45,412 nt of DNA from an uncultured Bacteroidales bacterium (GCA_946410455.1 CAMKAJ010000019.1:1-45412); one strand, 5' to 3'; positions 1-8,276 are shown, counted from the stretch's first letter. A program made the numbers and translations. The notes: generated from the letters alone by a model not told the origin.

Positions 1-59
1 TCCGCTCCTGCTCACTTCAGATAATATGGAAAACCTGATTTATAGAGGAAAGATAACAA

Positions 60-452
60 TTATACTATTTCCTCGAAAGTACCGTCGCGGAAAAATACAA
101 TAATGCGGGATATTTTGCCCTTTCTTCTTACAGAGGGGTTTAGCTGGGATATATCTACCTGATTATCAGCAGGGAAGAGCTCTTGTTCGGGCTCCTGGGA
201 CAGGATCATATCGTCCTGAGAATTCAAAAATCCGTCGTTATCGTTCAGATACATGCGTCCTTTGCCCGTAATAAGCCATTCAAGACTCAGATTAGGGTAG
301 CGTTTGGCCATTCTCTCGATAAAGTCGAAGCTTGGTTTATTGCGTCCTGCGACTATGTGTGAGATACTTGCGCGTGCAACGCCCAGACAATCCGCAAACT
401 GGGACTGGGAGAGGTTTTCTGCGTCCAAAAATTTCAAAATCCGCTTGTTCAT
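60..452 (-). CDS. XRE-family transcriptional regulator
   Basis: A 130-residue DNA-binding protein. Residues 1-65 form a lambda-repressor-like helix-turn-helix (LSQSQFADCLGVARASISHIVAG, shown here as helices around residues 14-36). This is followed by the usual Bacteroidota continuation in which the helix bundle ends with EWLITGKGRMY (58-68). After an acidic linker, the tail has an RIIVFFRDGTFEEIV-like strand that recurs in small Bacteroidota XRE regulators. There is no ligand-binding or peptidase domain. The gene is monocistronic, with a very good promoter at 473-503. It is divergent from queA across a 450-nt spacer holding a perfect AT-only inverted repeat at 563-592, a possible target. The regulon is unknown. 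Confidence 0.88.
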   Translation of the reverse strand: MNKRILKFLDAENLSQSQFADCLGVARASISHIVAGRNKPSFDFIERMAKRYPNLSLEWLITGKGRMYLNDNDGFLNSQDDMILSQEPEQELFPADNQVDISQLNPSVRRKGKISRIIVFFRDGTFEEIV

Positions 453-472
453 AATTTTTAATTTTCGATTTA

Positions 473-503
473 CAAAAGTAAATAATAAAAACGAGAGTGC
501 AAA
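473..503 (-). promoter_or_regulatory. promoter of the XRE regulator
   Basis: Read on the minus strand: TTTG (503-500), 19 nt, then TACTTTTG (480-473). This fits the Bacteroidota -33/-7 consensus TTTG-N19-21-TAnnTTTG. The box ends 20 nt before the ATG at 452. Confidence 0.7.
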
Positions 504-872
504 ATAGGGGAGAAGTGGCTACTATGACGAGGGCTCAAAAATTGAGCGAAAAAATACATTGATTAATTATTTAGTAAAAACATAATAATTAAATGATTTA
601 TTGGTAGTTAGATAGTTTTATAAAAGCTTGTAAACCAAGCCTCGAAGGCCAGATTTGAGACAAAACGGGAATTTTGTTTATCCATTAAATAAATTAAATA
701 GCATAACTTACTGATTTATAATATATTAATGAAACGATAAATACGTTATTGATTTTATTTATACCCTATACGGTGCACTCTGGCGGGGCGTATTGATTTA
801 CTCAATCGGAGGTTACAAATGTGAGTGGTGGCAACGTGATATTCTTGTTCAATTTGTAAATTATAAATTGAT
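504..872. other. AT-rich spacer between xre and queA
   Basis: No convincing gene. It holds a perfect 9-bp AT-only inverted repeat, TTAATTATT (563-571) and AATAATTAA (584-592), with a 12-nt gap. A small hairpin GCTTG/CAAGC lies near 627-641, and ACAAAA/TTTTGT arms lie near 661-677. At 808-812 there is an unusual Shine-Dalgarno-like GGAGG in front of a 12-codon frame, GTG 821 to TAA 859, which overlaps an ATG-TGA start-stop. Any of these could be regulatory for queA or xre; none is proven. Confidence 0.5.
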
Positions 873-880
873 TAAATTTG
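873..880 (+). promoter_or_regulatory. queA -7 promoter box
   Basis: TAAATTTG matches TAnnTTTG and ends 24 nt before the chosen ATG at 905. A TTTG exists at 853-856, but only 16 nt away, so the -33 element is weak. The box overlaps the alternative upstream TTG start at 878, which argues for the start at 905. Confidence 0.5.
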
Positions 881-904
881 CCGTATCAAAAAAATATATG
901 TCCG

Positions 905-2107
905 ATGATACCAAAACTCAAGATAGAAGACTTTAATTACGACTTACCCGATGCGAGAATTGCAAAATACCCGCTAAGTTGTAGGGATGAGTCCAAATTA
1001 CTCATCTACAAAGAGGAATCATGCCGTGAAGATGTGTTCCATTCTCTGCCAAAATACTTGCCAGAGGGCTCTCTAATGGTGTTTAACGACACTAAAGTAG
1101 TGCCTGCAAGACTGTTTTTCCGCCGCAGCAGCGGAGCGCATATAGAGATATTCTGCCTGCAGCCAAGCTCTCCGGCAGAATACACAGAAGCTTTTGCAGC
1201 ATGCGACAAGTGCTCCTGGGAGTGCGTGATAGGAAATGCCAAACGCTGGAAAGACGACATACTGACCTACGACAGCAACGACCCTCGCCTGCGGGCAATT
1301 AATTTGAGGGCCAGATTGCTGGAGCGCGAAGGCCAGACAGGACTTGTGGAATTCTACTGGGAGGGAGGAGAACCTTTCTCTGCAGTTCTGGACCTGTGTG
1401 GCAGGGTGCCTATCCCTCCGTACCTTAACAGAGATACAGAAGCGATCGACCTGGAACGCTATCAAACCACTTATGCCCGGGTAAGGGGATCCGTGGCCGC
1501 TCCTACTGCTGGTCTCCACTTCACAGAAACAACTCTCAAAGATATTGCCTCGCGCAGTATAGATATAGAAAAGGTATGTCTACACGTAGGAGCAGGCACA
1601 TTTTTGCCGGTCAAAAGTTCTTCTGTCTCGGAGCATCCTATGCACCGCGAGCCTTTCGTGGTAAGCAGGGCGCTTCTGGAACAATTGGCAAACAACTCAC
1701 GGCCTCTCATCGCAGTAGGTACGACTTCTGTAAGGACTTTGGAATCATTATATTACGCCGGAGTCTCGTGCATAGAGAACGGAAGCCCTGCCGATATAGG
1801 TCAGTGGGACCCTTATACCAGGGATTATCAATACAGCACTGCCGAGGCGCTTAAGGCACTTGTAGATTACCTGGATAGAACTGGAAGCGATTACCTCAAG
1901 TTGGGAACCCGCATCATTATAGTACCCGGCTTCCGCTTCCGGCTGGTAGATCTGCTTGTAACCAACTTTCATCAGCCTCAGAGCACGCTTTTGCTGCTCA
2001 TCAGCGCCTTCGTAGGGGGAGATTGGCGCAGGATATACAGATATGCTCTCTCTCACGATTTCAGATTCCTCAGCTACGGCGATTCATCGTTGTTATTCCG
2101 CAGATAA
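905..2107 (+). CDS. queA: S-adenosylmethionine:tRNA ribosyltransferase-isomerase QueA
   Basis: QueA transfers and isomerises the ribosyl moiety of SAM onto 7-aminomethyl-7-deazaguanine in tRNA, making epoxyqueuosine (cytosolic, queuosine pathway). The protein is 400 residues. It starts with the family pattern of FNYDLPDARIAKYP, and it has SLMVFNDTKVVPARL, the PIPPYLNR segment, RVRGSVAAPTAGLHFT and, near the C-terminus, VTNFHQPQSTLLLLISAF. These are all QueA landmarks. It is longer than the roughly 350 residues of enterobacterial QueA, as is common in Bacteroidota. An in-frame TTG at 878 would add nine residues but lies inside the -7 box, so ATG 905 is preferred. The promoter of the next gene lies in its 3' end. 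Confidence 0.95.
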   Translation: MIPKLKIEDFNYDLPDARIAKYPLSCRDESKLLIYKEESCREDVFHSLPKYLPEGSLMVFNDTKVVPARLFFRRSSGAHIEIFCLQPSSPAEYTEAFAACDKCSWECVIGNAKRWKDDILTYDSNDPRLRAINLRARLLEREGQTGLVEFYWEGGEPFSAVLDLCGRVPIPPYLNRDTEAIDLERYQTTYARVRGSVAAPTAGLHFTETTLKDIASRSIDIEKVCLHVGAGTFLPVKSSSVSEHPMHREPFVVSRALLEQLANNSRPLIAVGTTSVRTLESLYYAGVSCIENGSPADIGQWDPYTRDYQYSTAEALKALVDYLDRTGSDYLKLGTRIIIVPGFRFRLVDLLVTNFHQPQSTLLLLISAFVGGDWRRIYRYALSHDFRFLSYGDSSLLFRR

Positions 2108-2120
2108 ATAGTTATATTTG
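2090..2120 (+). promoter_or_regulatory. promoter of the acyltransferase gene
   Basis: TTG (2090-2092), 20 nt, then TATATTTG (2113-2120). The -33 half lies inside the last codons of queA. The box ends 22 nt before the ATG at 2143. Confidence 0.65.
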
Positions 2121-2142
2121 CGTTGTTATACTATATAGTATT

Positions 2143-3279
2143 ATGGTTGACTTGTCAGAATTTGAAGATATTCGTCCTTATAGTGACGAAGAAGCGGTAG
2201 AAGCGCTGAACCGGGTATCAAAGCATCCCGCGCTTCCGGTTATTTCTAAATATCTGTTTCCCAAGCAGAACATCAATGCTCTGGCAGAGACGCTATGCGG
2301 TGTGAGAAGCATAGATGAATTCCAGACTGTTGTGATGATAGGAGTCATCAGTGCGGTTCTGGCGCGCTCCTCGGAGGGTTTTACCTTTTCGGGGATGTCT
2401 AACCTGAGCAAAATCGGGGGGAAATTCCTGGCAGTATCCAACCATCGCGATATTGTACTCGATCCGGCACTTATCTTGTATGCGATGAATGCGTCCGGAT
2501 ACCCCATGGCGGAGCTCTGCGTTGGCAGTAACTTGCTGTCCAGCAAGTTGATAGAAGACCTTATGAAGTCTAACCGCATGATTAAAGTCATTCGCGGAAT
2601 AAGCGCAAGGCAAATGTATCTGAACTCGCAAACCCTGTCTAAATATATACGTCTTTCTATAACTTCCGGAAAGTCATCGATTTGGATCGCCCAGAAGGAA
2701 GGACGTTCGAAAAACGGAATAGACAAGACTGAGCAAGGCTTGCTCAAGATGTTCGACATGAGCGGCGAGGGCAGTTTTGAGGAGAATTTCAAAGAACTGA
2801 ACATAGTGCCCATGAGCATTTCTTACGAATACGAGCCCTGCGACAGCCGCAAAGCACGCGAATTGCTTCTAAGCCGTGAAGCTCCGTACGTAAAGAAGAA
2901 AAATGAAGACCTGCACAGCATCCTTACTGGAATAAGGCAACATAAAGGGCATATTCATCTATCTGTTGGCGAGCCGCTTAGCGCAGCAGAAATAGCAGAA
3001 GCTGCCGCACATACCGGTAACGACCGTTATCAGGTCCTGCGGGGTATTCTGGACCGCAGAATCCACGAAGGCTACAAACTCTGGAAGACCAATTACATGG
3101 CCTACGACCTGATGAACGGCAGCAATGAATTCCTTGGTGACAAATATCTTCCTGACGATTTAGAGAAATTCGAGGCATATATTGAGCACAAGCTTTCAAA
3201 ACTTGAATGGCGTCTGGACCGTAAAGAATTGCGCGACATTTTCTTGCATATCTACGGGAACCCCGTCGCGAACCGCTGA
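2143..3279 (+). CDS. PlsB/PlsC-type glycerol-phosphate acyltransferase
   Basis: A 378-residue member of the lysophosphatidic/glycerol-3-phosphate acyltransferase superfamily, expected to esterify a fatty acyl group to a glycerol-phosphate acceptor at the inner membrane. Motif I reads SNHRDIVLDPAL at residues 99-110. The spacing from His101 to Asp107 is HX5D rather than the textbook HX4D. Motif III is EGRSKNG (186-192), equivalent to EGTRS, and NIVPMSISYEYEP resembles motif IV. About 80 residues precede the acyltransferase core and about 120 follow it, so it is larger than housekeeping PlsC. The start at 2143 is chosen because a good promoter ends at 2120. An earlier frame start at 2023 lies inside queA and upstream of that promoter. 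Acceptor specificity cannot be told from sequence. Confidence 0.85.
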   Translation: MVDLSEFEDIRPYSDEEAVEALNRVSKHPALPVISKYLFPKQNINALAETLCGVRSIDEFQTVVMIGVISAVLARSSEGFTFSGMSNLSKIGGKFLAVSNHRDIVLDPALILYAMNASGYPMAELCVGSNLLSSKLIEDLMKSNRMIKVIRGISARQMYLNSQTLSKYIRLSITSGKSSIWIAQKEGRSKNGIDKTEQGLLKMFDMSGEGSFEENFKELNIVPMSISYEYEPCDSRKARELLLSREAPYVKKKNEDLHSILTGIRQHKGHIHLSVGEPLSAAEIAEAAAHTGNDRYQVLRGILDRRIHEGYKLWKTNYMAYDLMNGSNEFLGDKYLPDDLEKFEAYIEHKLSKLEWRLDRKELRDIFLHIYGNPVANR

Positions 3280-3331
3280 CGCGCCAAATATGCCCCTTTG
3301 TTACACAATTTATATTATGTTAAGTAAACCG

Positions 3332-3339
3332 TATTTTTG
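3332..3339 (+). promoter_or_regulatory. rlmD operon -7 promoter box
   Basis: TATTTTTG matches TAnnTTTG and ends 27 nt before the ATG at 3367. I find no good TTG at -33. Confidence 0.45.
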
Positions 3340-3366
3340 CACTTCCCTGCAATAATACCTATATAT

Positions 3367-4800
3367 ATGAGCAGGAATCGAAAACCGGACATACTTCTCG
3401 AGGATGTCGTCATAGAAAATGTTGCTGCTGAGGGCAAAGCTATTGCCCACGTTATTCTTCCGGAAGATGAGCCCGACAGTCCGGGGCGAATTCTGTTTGT
3501 ATCTTTTGCCGTGCCTGGCGACGTAGTTGACGTACAGGTCACGAAGAAAAAGAAAAACTTCCTGGAGGGCCGCATAGTTAAACTCAAAAAACCGTCTGAG
3601 CATCGCTTGGAACCTTTTTGCGAGCACTTTGGAGTATGTGGCGGCTGCAGATGGCAGCCTCTCCCCTACGAAATGCAGCTTCAGGCCAAACAACAGCAGG
3701 TGTACGATCAACTTACCCGCATCGGGCACCTGCAAGTGCCTGAATTTGAGCCGATTATAGGCTCCGAGAAGACAGTCTTCTATCGTAACAAGCTGGAATT
3801 CAGCGCATCAGACAGGCGTTGGATACTCTCTGGCGAGAATCCGGAACTTCTGGACGATAAAGACAAAGGCGGACTTGGCTTCCACGTTGGCAAGTTCTTC
3901 GATAAGGTGCTGGATATCAAGCGCTGCTGGCTACAGCCCGAGCCGAGCAATGAGATACGCCTTTTCATAAAAGACTATACACTACGTAACTCGCTGACTT
4001 TCTATAACATACGCAACAATTACGGCTTTCTGCGCAATATGTTTGTGCGCACAACGGAAGACGGCCAGCTTATGCTTATAGTGTGTTTTGGCGAGGACTC
4101 CCCTGCAATCAAGCCGCTGCTGGACGCCATAGTAGCTCGCTTCCCTTCTATCAGCTCGCTCTACTACGTTGTGAACACAAAGCTCAACGACAGCATCTCC
4201 GACCAGGAGTGCATCTTATATTACGGGGCAGACGCCATTTACGAGCAGATGGAGAACTTGCGGTTCAAGATAGGTCCTAAGTCGTTCTATCAGACCAATG
4301 CTCTGCAGGCGCTTCAGCTCTATCGAAAGGCGCGGGAATTTGCCGGACTTACAGGCAAGGAAACCGTATATGACCTCTACACAGGCACCGGAACCATTGC
4401 CCAGTTTGTGAGCTCTCAGGCAGCTAAAGTCATTGGTATAGAATACGTTCCGGAGGCTATTGAAGATGCACGCGCCAATGCTGCATACAATGGAATCAGC
4501 AATTGCAGCTTCTATGCCGGGGACATGAAGGATATACTTACAGATGACTTCATAGCCGCCCACGGGCAAGCGGACGTGATGATAGTAGATCCTCCCCGCG
4601 CAGGAATGCACCCCGATGTAATAGCAACCATACTCAGGGCAGCCCCTCAGCGCATAGTTTATGTGAGCTGTAATCCGGCATCCCAGGCAAGAGATATTGA
4701 GATGCTGTCCGGCAAATACAAGATAACTGCGGTGCAGCCGGTAGACATGTTCCCACACACCCAGCACGTAGAAAACATTTGCAAACTGGAATTATGCTGA
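3367..4800 (+). CDS. rlmD: RlmD/RumA-family RNA uracil-C5 methyltransferase
   Basis: A SAM-dependent methyltransferase of the TrmA/RlmD family that makes 5-methyluridine in RNA (in E. coli RlmD, U1939 of 23S rRNA). The 477-residue product has an N-terminal TRAM-like beta-barrel (about 12-75) and four Cys placed to bind a 4Fe-4S cluster (85, 91, 94 in CGGC, and 187). Its SAM motif is YDLYTGTGT. The C-terminal catalytic signature is VDPPRAGMHP followed by VYVSCNPASQARD, whose Cys is the nucleophile. The ATG at 3367 is preferred over a TTG at 3337 that sits inside the -7 box. It overlaps the next gene by 7 nt. The exact target (RlmD site, RlmC site or both) cannot be decided here. Confidence 0.9.
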   Translation: MSRNRKPDILLEDVVIENVAAEGKAIAHVILPEDEPDSPGRILFVSFAVPGDVVDVQVTKKKKNFLEGRIVKLKKPSEHRLEPFCEHFGVCGGCRWQPLPYEMQLQAKQQQVYDQLTRIGHLQVPEFEPIIGSEKTVFYRNKLEFSASDRRWILSGENPELLDDKDKGGLGFHVGKFFDKVLDIKRCWLQPEPSNEIRLFIKDYTLRNSLTFYNIRNNYGFLRNMFVRTTEDGQLMLIVCFGEDSPAIKPLLDAIVARFPSISSLYYVVNTKLNDSISDQECILYYGADAIYEQMENLRFKIGPKSFYQTNALQALQLYRKAREFAGLTGKETVYDLYTGTGTIAQFVSSQAAKVIGIEYVPEAIEDARANAAYNGISNCSFYAGDMKDILTDDFIAAHGQADVMIVDPPRAGMHPDVIATILRAAPQRIVYVSCNPASQARDIEMLSGKYKITAVQPVDMFPHTQHVENICKLELC

Positions 4801-5756
4801 CGGACATTCTTTTTTTGATACTCGGTCTGTCTCTCATCATTTTTGGTGCAGACTGGCTCGTGGATGGTGCATCCTCTATAGCCAGGAAGCTGAAAATCAG
4901 CGAGTTCGTAATCGGACTTACGATTGTTGGATTCGGCACATCGTGTCCGGAACTGGTGGTTAGCGTTACGGGGGCCTTACAAGGCAACTCAGACATATCT
5001 GTGGGCAATGTAATCGGCTCCAATATCTTCAATACCCTTCTGATTCTTGGTGTTACAGCGCTCATAATGCCTATAGGCGTCACCAGTGGCAACAGGCGCA
5101 GAGACATACCGGTAACGCTACTGGTAACCATCCTCATGGCGGTTTGCGGAATGAGCAAGACCTTTTTCGGACTCGGAGCTTCAGATGGATTGTCAAGGAT
5201 TGAGGGCATTGCTTTCCTTGCCGCCTTCGTTGTTTACATCTACTCCTGCTTCAAGAATGACGAAAAACCGGCCGAGGAAGAACAGGCGCCCCAAAAAGAA
5301 ATCAGCCTGTTCAAGGCTGTTGTGCTTACGCTTGCCGGCCTGGCAGGCATGGTACTGGGCGGCAATTGGTTCGTAGATTCTGCCGTAAGCATAGCCCACG
5401 CCATTGGAGTCAGCGACAAGTTTATTGCAATAACCCTGCTCGCCGGGGGCACGTCCCTGCCGGAGCTTGCAGCATGCGTAGTTGCCGCCGCCCGCAAGAA
5501 AGGCCAGCTTGCCCTTGGCAACATATTGGGGTCCAACATATTCAATATATTGCTCATACTTGGCACATCGGCTACTATCCACCCCATTTCTTTCAGCGGT
5601 ATAGACTTGGTAGATATCGCTGTCCTTCTGCTCAGCATAGTGCTGGTTGCCCTCAGCTCCTTTAGCTTCAAGAAAGATAAAATAGACCGCTACGAAGGTG
5701 CTATATTCCTGCTGGCCTTCTTAGCATATTATGTTTGGCTCTTCATAAAGCTTTGA
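4794..5756 (+). CDS. yrbG: calcium/sodium antiporter (CaCA family, YrbG type)
   Basis: A 320-residue inner-membrane cation exchanger with the inverted two-fold repeat typical of the family. Repeat 1 has GFGTSCPELVVS and GNVIGSNIFNTLLILG; repeat 2 has AGGTSLPELAAC and GNILGSNIFNILLILG. These alpha-1 and alpha-2 repeats carry the acidic residues that bind Ca2+ or Na+. The halves are separated by a charged cytosolic loop with KNDEKPAEEEQAPQKE. The start at 4794 lies within the stop region of rlmD (ATGCTGA overlap), so the two are translationally coupled, and only 1 nt separates it from the next gene. No functional link to rRNA methylation is evident. Confidence 0.92.
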   Translation: MLTDILFLILGLSLIIFGADWLVDGASSIARKLKISEFVIGLTIVGFGTSCPELVVSVTGALQGNSDISVGNVIGSNIFNTLLILGVTALIMPIGVTSGNRRRDIPVTLLVTILMAVCGMSKTFFGLGASDGLSRIEGIAFLAAFVVYIYSCFKNDEKPAEEEQAPQKEISLFKAVVLTLAGLAGMVLGGNWFVDSAVSIAHAIGVSDKFIAITLLAGGTSLPELAACVVAAARKKGQLALGNILGSNIFNILLILGTSATIHPISFSGIDLVDIAVLLLSIVLVALSSFSFKKDKIDRYEGAIFLLAFLAYYVWLFIKL

Positions 5757-5757
5757 T

Positions 5758-7047
5758 ATGCAGATTCTTAAATTCAAGCCTACGGAATACCGCCTGGAGA
5801 ATGTAAAAACCGGACGAGTCTTCGACGATGCCGGCTGGACGCTGAACGATCCCGAGGGCGGCGACCCGTCCCTGGTTCGCGCCGTGTATGCATCGTCGCA
5901 GTTCAATCCGCGCAAAGACCTCAAAGGCATCTATCGCTACGCAAACTGGATGCCCGTCAAGAGGACTCTCAAGAACTCTTGCGCCCCTGTGACCTACAAA
6001 TCCAAGGGACTAGCCAAGTTCTTGGGGCTGAGCAACTTATATATCACTTTCTCCGGCTATAACCCCAAGATAGGGGCAAAGATGCAAACCTGCTCGTTCA
6101 AGGAAACCGAGGCATACTCGGTTTGTGCCCGCATAGATAAAAAAGAGAAACGTACACTTATAGTGCAGTCTGCCGGCAACACTGCCAGAGCCTTCGCACA
6201 GGTGTGTTCAGACAACGATATTCCTGTAGTTATCTGCATTCCGGAAGACAATATCCACGACCTCTGGTTCCATAAGAAGCTGGGCAAGTGCGTCAAGGTG
6301 GTGGCCGTGCCCCATGGCTGCGATTATTACGACGCCATTACTCTGGGTGAGAAACTTGCGCAAGACCCTGCGTTCTTTCTTGAGGGCGGAGCAAAGAATA
6401 TTGCCCGGCGTGACGGAATGGGCACTACAATTCTGAGTTTTGCAGAAAAGACCGGGCGTATTCCAGACGCTTATTTCCAGGCAGTTGGCTCCGGGACAGG
6501 CGCTATTGCCGCATGGGAGAATGCAGAAAGGTTGGCAGCCGATGGCCGCTTCGGCCCCAACAATATGAGGGTTTATGTGGCGCAGAACTCCCCTTTCACC
6601 CTTCTCTACGACTCCTGGAAGGCCTGCTCGCGCCAACTTGCAGACATAGCTCCGGAACTTGGACGCCGCCAGGCAGAGGTTATTCTTGCCAAGGTTCTTT
6701 CTAACCGCAAACCGCCATACAGCATTGCCGGCGGCCTTTACGACGTGCTGGTGAAGAGCCGTGGCGACGTATTCCTGGCCAACAACGATGATATTATGTA
6801 CTGGCTGCTGCAGTTCAGGAATACAGAGGGCTACGACCTCCTCCCTGCTGCCTGCGTTGCTGTATCCGCCCTTGCTCAGGCTCTCCGCAACGGTACAGTA
6901 CACAAAGATGACTGCATCATGCTAAACTGCACGGGCGGCGGCACATTAGCCTCATTCTCAAAGGGTTATGTACTCAAGGAGCCAGATCTGGTATTGAGTC
7001 CCGACCTTCCGGCAGAAGAAATAATTGCAAAAGTAAAGGCCCTTTAG
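5758..7047 (+). CDS. threonine-synthase-like PLP enzyme, probable cysteate synthase
   Basis: A 429-residue fold-type II PLP enzyme related to threonine synthase. The Schiff-base lysine is Lys115 in CSFKETEA, where threonine synthase has GSFKDR. SAGNTARAFA (138-147) replaces the usual SSGNTGA loop, GSGTGAI (244-250) would hold the PLP phosphate, and CTGGGTLASF lies near the end. These changes fit the cysteate synthase family, which makes L-cysteate from O-phosphoserine and sulfite. In methanogens this feeds coenzyme M; in Bacteroidota cysteate is the precursor of capnine sulfonolipids. The assignment rests on my recall of the family pattern, so a true threonine synthase paralogue remains possible. 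It is third in the rlmD run, and its stop overlaps the convergent outer-membrane gene. Confidence 0.7.
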   Translation: MQILKFKPTEYRLENVKTGRVFDDAGWTLNDPEGGDPSLVRAVYASSQFNPRKDLKGIYRYANWMPVKRTLKNSCAPVTYKSKGLAKFLGLSNLYITFSGYNPKIGAKMQTCSFKETEAYSVCARIDKKEKRTLIVQSAGNTARAFAQVCSDNDIPVVICIPEDNIHDLWFHKKLGKCVKVVAVPHGCDYYDAITLGEKLAQDPAFFLEGGAKNIARRDGMGTTILSFAEKTGRIPDAYFQAVGSGTGAIAAWENAERLAADGRFGPNNMRVYVAQNSPFTLLYDSWKACSRQLADIAPELGRRQAEVILAKVLSNRKPPYSIAGGLYDVLVKSRGDVFLANNDDIMYWLLQFRNTEGYDLLPAACVAVSALAQALRNGTVHKDDCIMLNCTGGGTLASFSKGYVLKEPDLVLSPDLPAEEIIAKVKAL

Positions 7048-7652
7048 AAATTAATCCCGAGCGAGATATTTATTCCCTGGTATTCCGTTGTGTTGTTTGT
7101 AATCTTGGTGCGGGGTACCAGGTTTTTTGTGTCCGGATCTACGATATTCTCGTGCTCCTGGGTAAGGTTCCAGCTGAGCATCAGGTCTGCGCTCAAATGC
7201 CGGAACAGTGCAATCCTGTATCCTACACCCAGAAGGCCCCTCATGCCCGTCTCGCGGGGCGCAAAAGCCGGGAAAGCCAGCGCAGCACCGCCCTGCAGGA
7301 ATAATCCGTCGGAGCTAAGACCTGAGGGGAACCACTTGGCGCGAAGCTCTAAGGGCACCATCCAGCGCCTGGAATATACACCGAGCAGACCGGAATATAC
7401 GCCCAGGTTCCAGTTGCCACCCAAATCTACACCAACATTTGCCAGGACAGCACCGTTGCTGTAATACCACCAACGGCTAGGATTGTCTATGATACGGTAA
7501 CCCTCGGCACAGATGAAATTGTGCTGGCTGGTCTTCAAGAAGGTGCCCGTATAGCCCCACTCCAGCCCATAGCTTATCTTTGGCTTCCAGGCAAAGGAAA
7601 CCATTGGCAGGCATAAGAGCAATGCAATTAGTATCAATCGCTTCCCTATCAT
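7044..7652 (-). CDS. exported outer-membrane beta-barrel-like protein
   Basis: A 202-residue protein of unknown function. It has a clear Sec signal peptide (residues 1-21, ending VSFA before WKPK). The rest alternates aromatic and small residues, with many Gly and Tyr, and ends in INISLGINF. A terminal Phe on an alternating strand is the signature recognised by the BAM machinery, so a small outer-membrane barrel is likely. It overlaps the upstream gene by 4 nt (ATGA), and the two share size and style, suggesting a duplicated or cooperating pair. No specific family is recognised. Its stop codon overlaps that of the convergent cysteate-synthase-like gene. Confidence 0.75.
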   Translation of the reverse strand: MIGKRLILIALLLCLPMVSFAWKPKISYGLEWGYTGTFLKTSQHNFICAEGYRIIDNPSRWWYYSNGAVLANVGVDLGGNWNLGVYSGLLGVYSRRWMVPLELRAKWFPSGLSSDGLFLQGGAALAFPAFAPRETGMRGLLGVGYRIALFRHLSADLMLSWNLTQEHENIVDPDTKNLVPRTKITNNTTEYQGINISLGINF

Positions 7653-8224
7653 AACTTAAACAATATGGTGAGCTGCGGGTATATGGCCTGCAGGTAGCCG
7701 TTGTTGTAAACGCTGAGGCTGGTTGCAGTGTATTGTCTTTCTTTCTCGTTTCGCCGCACATGCACGCCTGCCTCTGCCATAAACGACAGGTCCAGCGATA
7801 CCCGACGTCCAAAGTCGAAGCGGCATCCAACGTCTCCGCTCACCGCCAGCATGGCTCCGGGATTCTCGCTTATAAGAGATGTGATATCGAACCAGCGACC
7901 CTTGTCGTGATCTCTCACCACTCCGGCAGACACTCCGGGGCCGGCATAAAAAGAAAACTGCACTTCTGAGCTTTCTATCTTTTTCCATATATATTGCCGG
8001 GAGAAATTGAAGCGGTACCCAGGATAGAGACAGCGGCTGGTGGGAATGCCGTAGATATCAACAAAGGCCGTACAAGAGTAAAACGTACTGCCGTTGTCTG
8101 CAAAACGGAATTGCGCGCCTATGCCCTTGGGGGAATTGTAGATGCCGGCTTCCTGAGCCGATGCCGCAAAACAGCCTGCGCACAGCATTAAAGCCAAAAA
8201 CACCTTATGAACTAGCCTTTGCAC
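7649..8224 (-). CDS. exported outer-membrane-like protein, first of a pair
   Basis: A 191-residue protein with a signal peptide (MQRLVHKVFLALMLCAGC..ASAQ, cleavage near residue 23) and a body rich in amphipathic strands (SEVQFSFYAGPGVSAG, RRVSLDLSFMAEAG). It ends LTILFKL and resembles small outer-membrane barrels. The start is a GTG at 8224. No closer ATG exists, and a -7-like box TACCTTCG lies just 4 nt upstream, which predicts a leaderless mRNA. It is translationally coupled to the following barrel gene. The function is unknown. Confidence 0.7.
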   Translation of the reverse strand: MQRLVHKVFLALMLCAGCFAASAQEAGIYNSPKGIGAQFRFADNGSTFYSCTAFVDIYGIPTSRCLYPGYRFNFSRQYIWKKIESSEVQFSFYAGPGVSAGVVRDHDKGRWFDITSLISENPGAMLAVSGDVGCRFDFGRRVSLDLSFMAEAGVHVRRNEKERQYTATSLSVYNNGYLQAIYPQLTILFKL

Positions 8225-8228
8225 CTTA

Positions 8229-8259
8229 CGAAGGTAGGCAATACTTTGATATTTTCCAA
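8229..8259 (-). promoter_or_regulatory. promoter of the outer-membrane gene pair
   Basis: Minus strand: TTG (8259-8257), 20 nt, then TACCTTCG (8236-8229), one mismatch from TAnnTTTG. The box ends 4 nt before the GTG start. Confidence 0.45.
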
Positions 8260-8276
8260 TAAAAAGACTATATTAG
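8245..8276 (+). promoter_or_regulatory. promoter of the GNAT-rarA-rfbC run
   Basis: TTTG (8245-8248), 20 nt, then TATATTAG (8269-8276), one mismatch from the -7 consensus. The box ends 21 nt before the ATG at 8298. It overlaps the divergent promoter of the outer-membrane pair, so the two may compete. Confidence 0.55.

Noticed and set aside
780..860. preQ1 riboswitch before queA
   Set aside because: The short preQ1-I stem, loop and A-rich tail cannot be drawn, and the likely transcription start lies downstream.
504..872. Origin of replication in the AT-rich spacer
   Set aside because: No cluster of DnaA boxes (TTATNCACA) and no dnaA or other replication genes nearby; only one two-mismatch match near 680.
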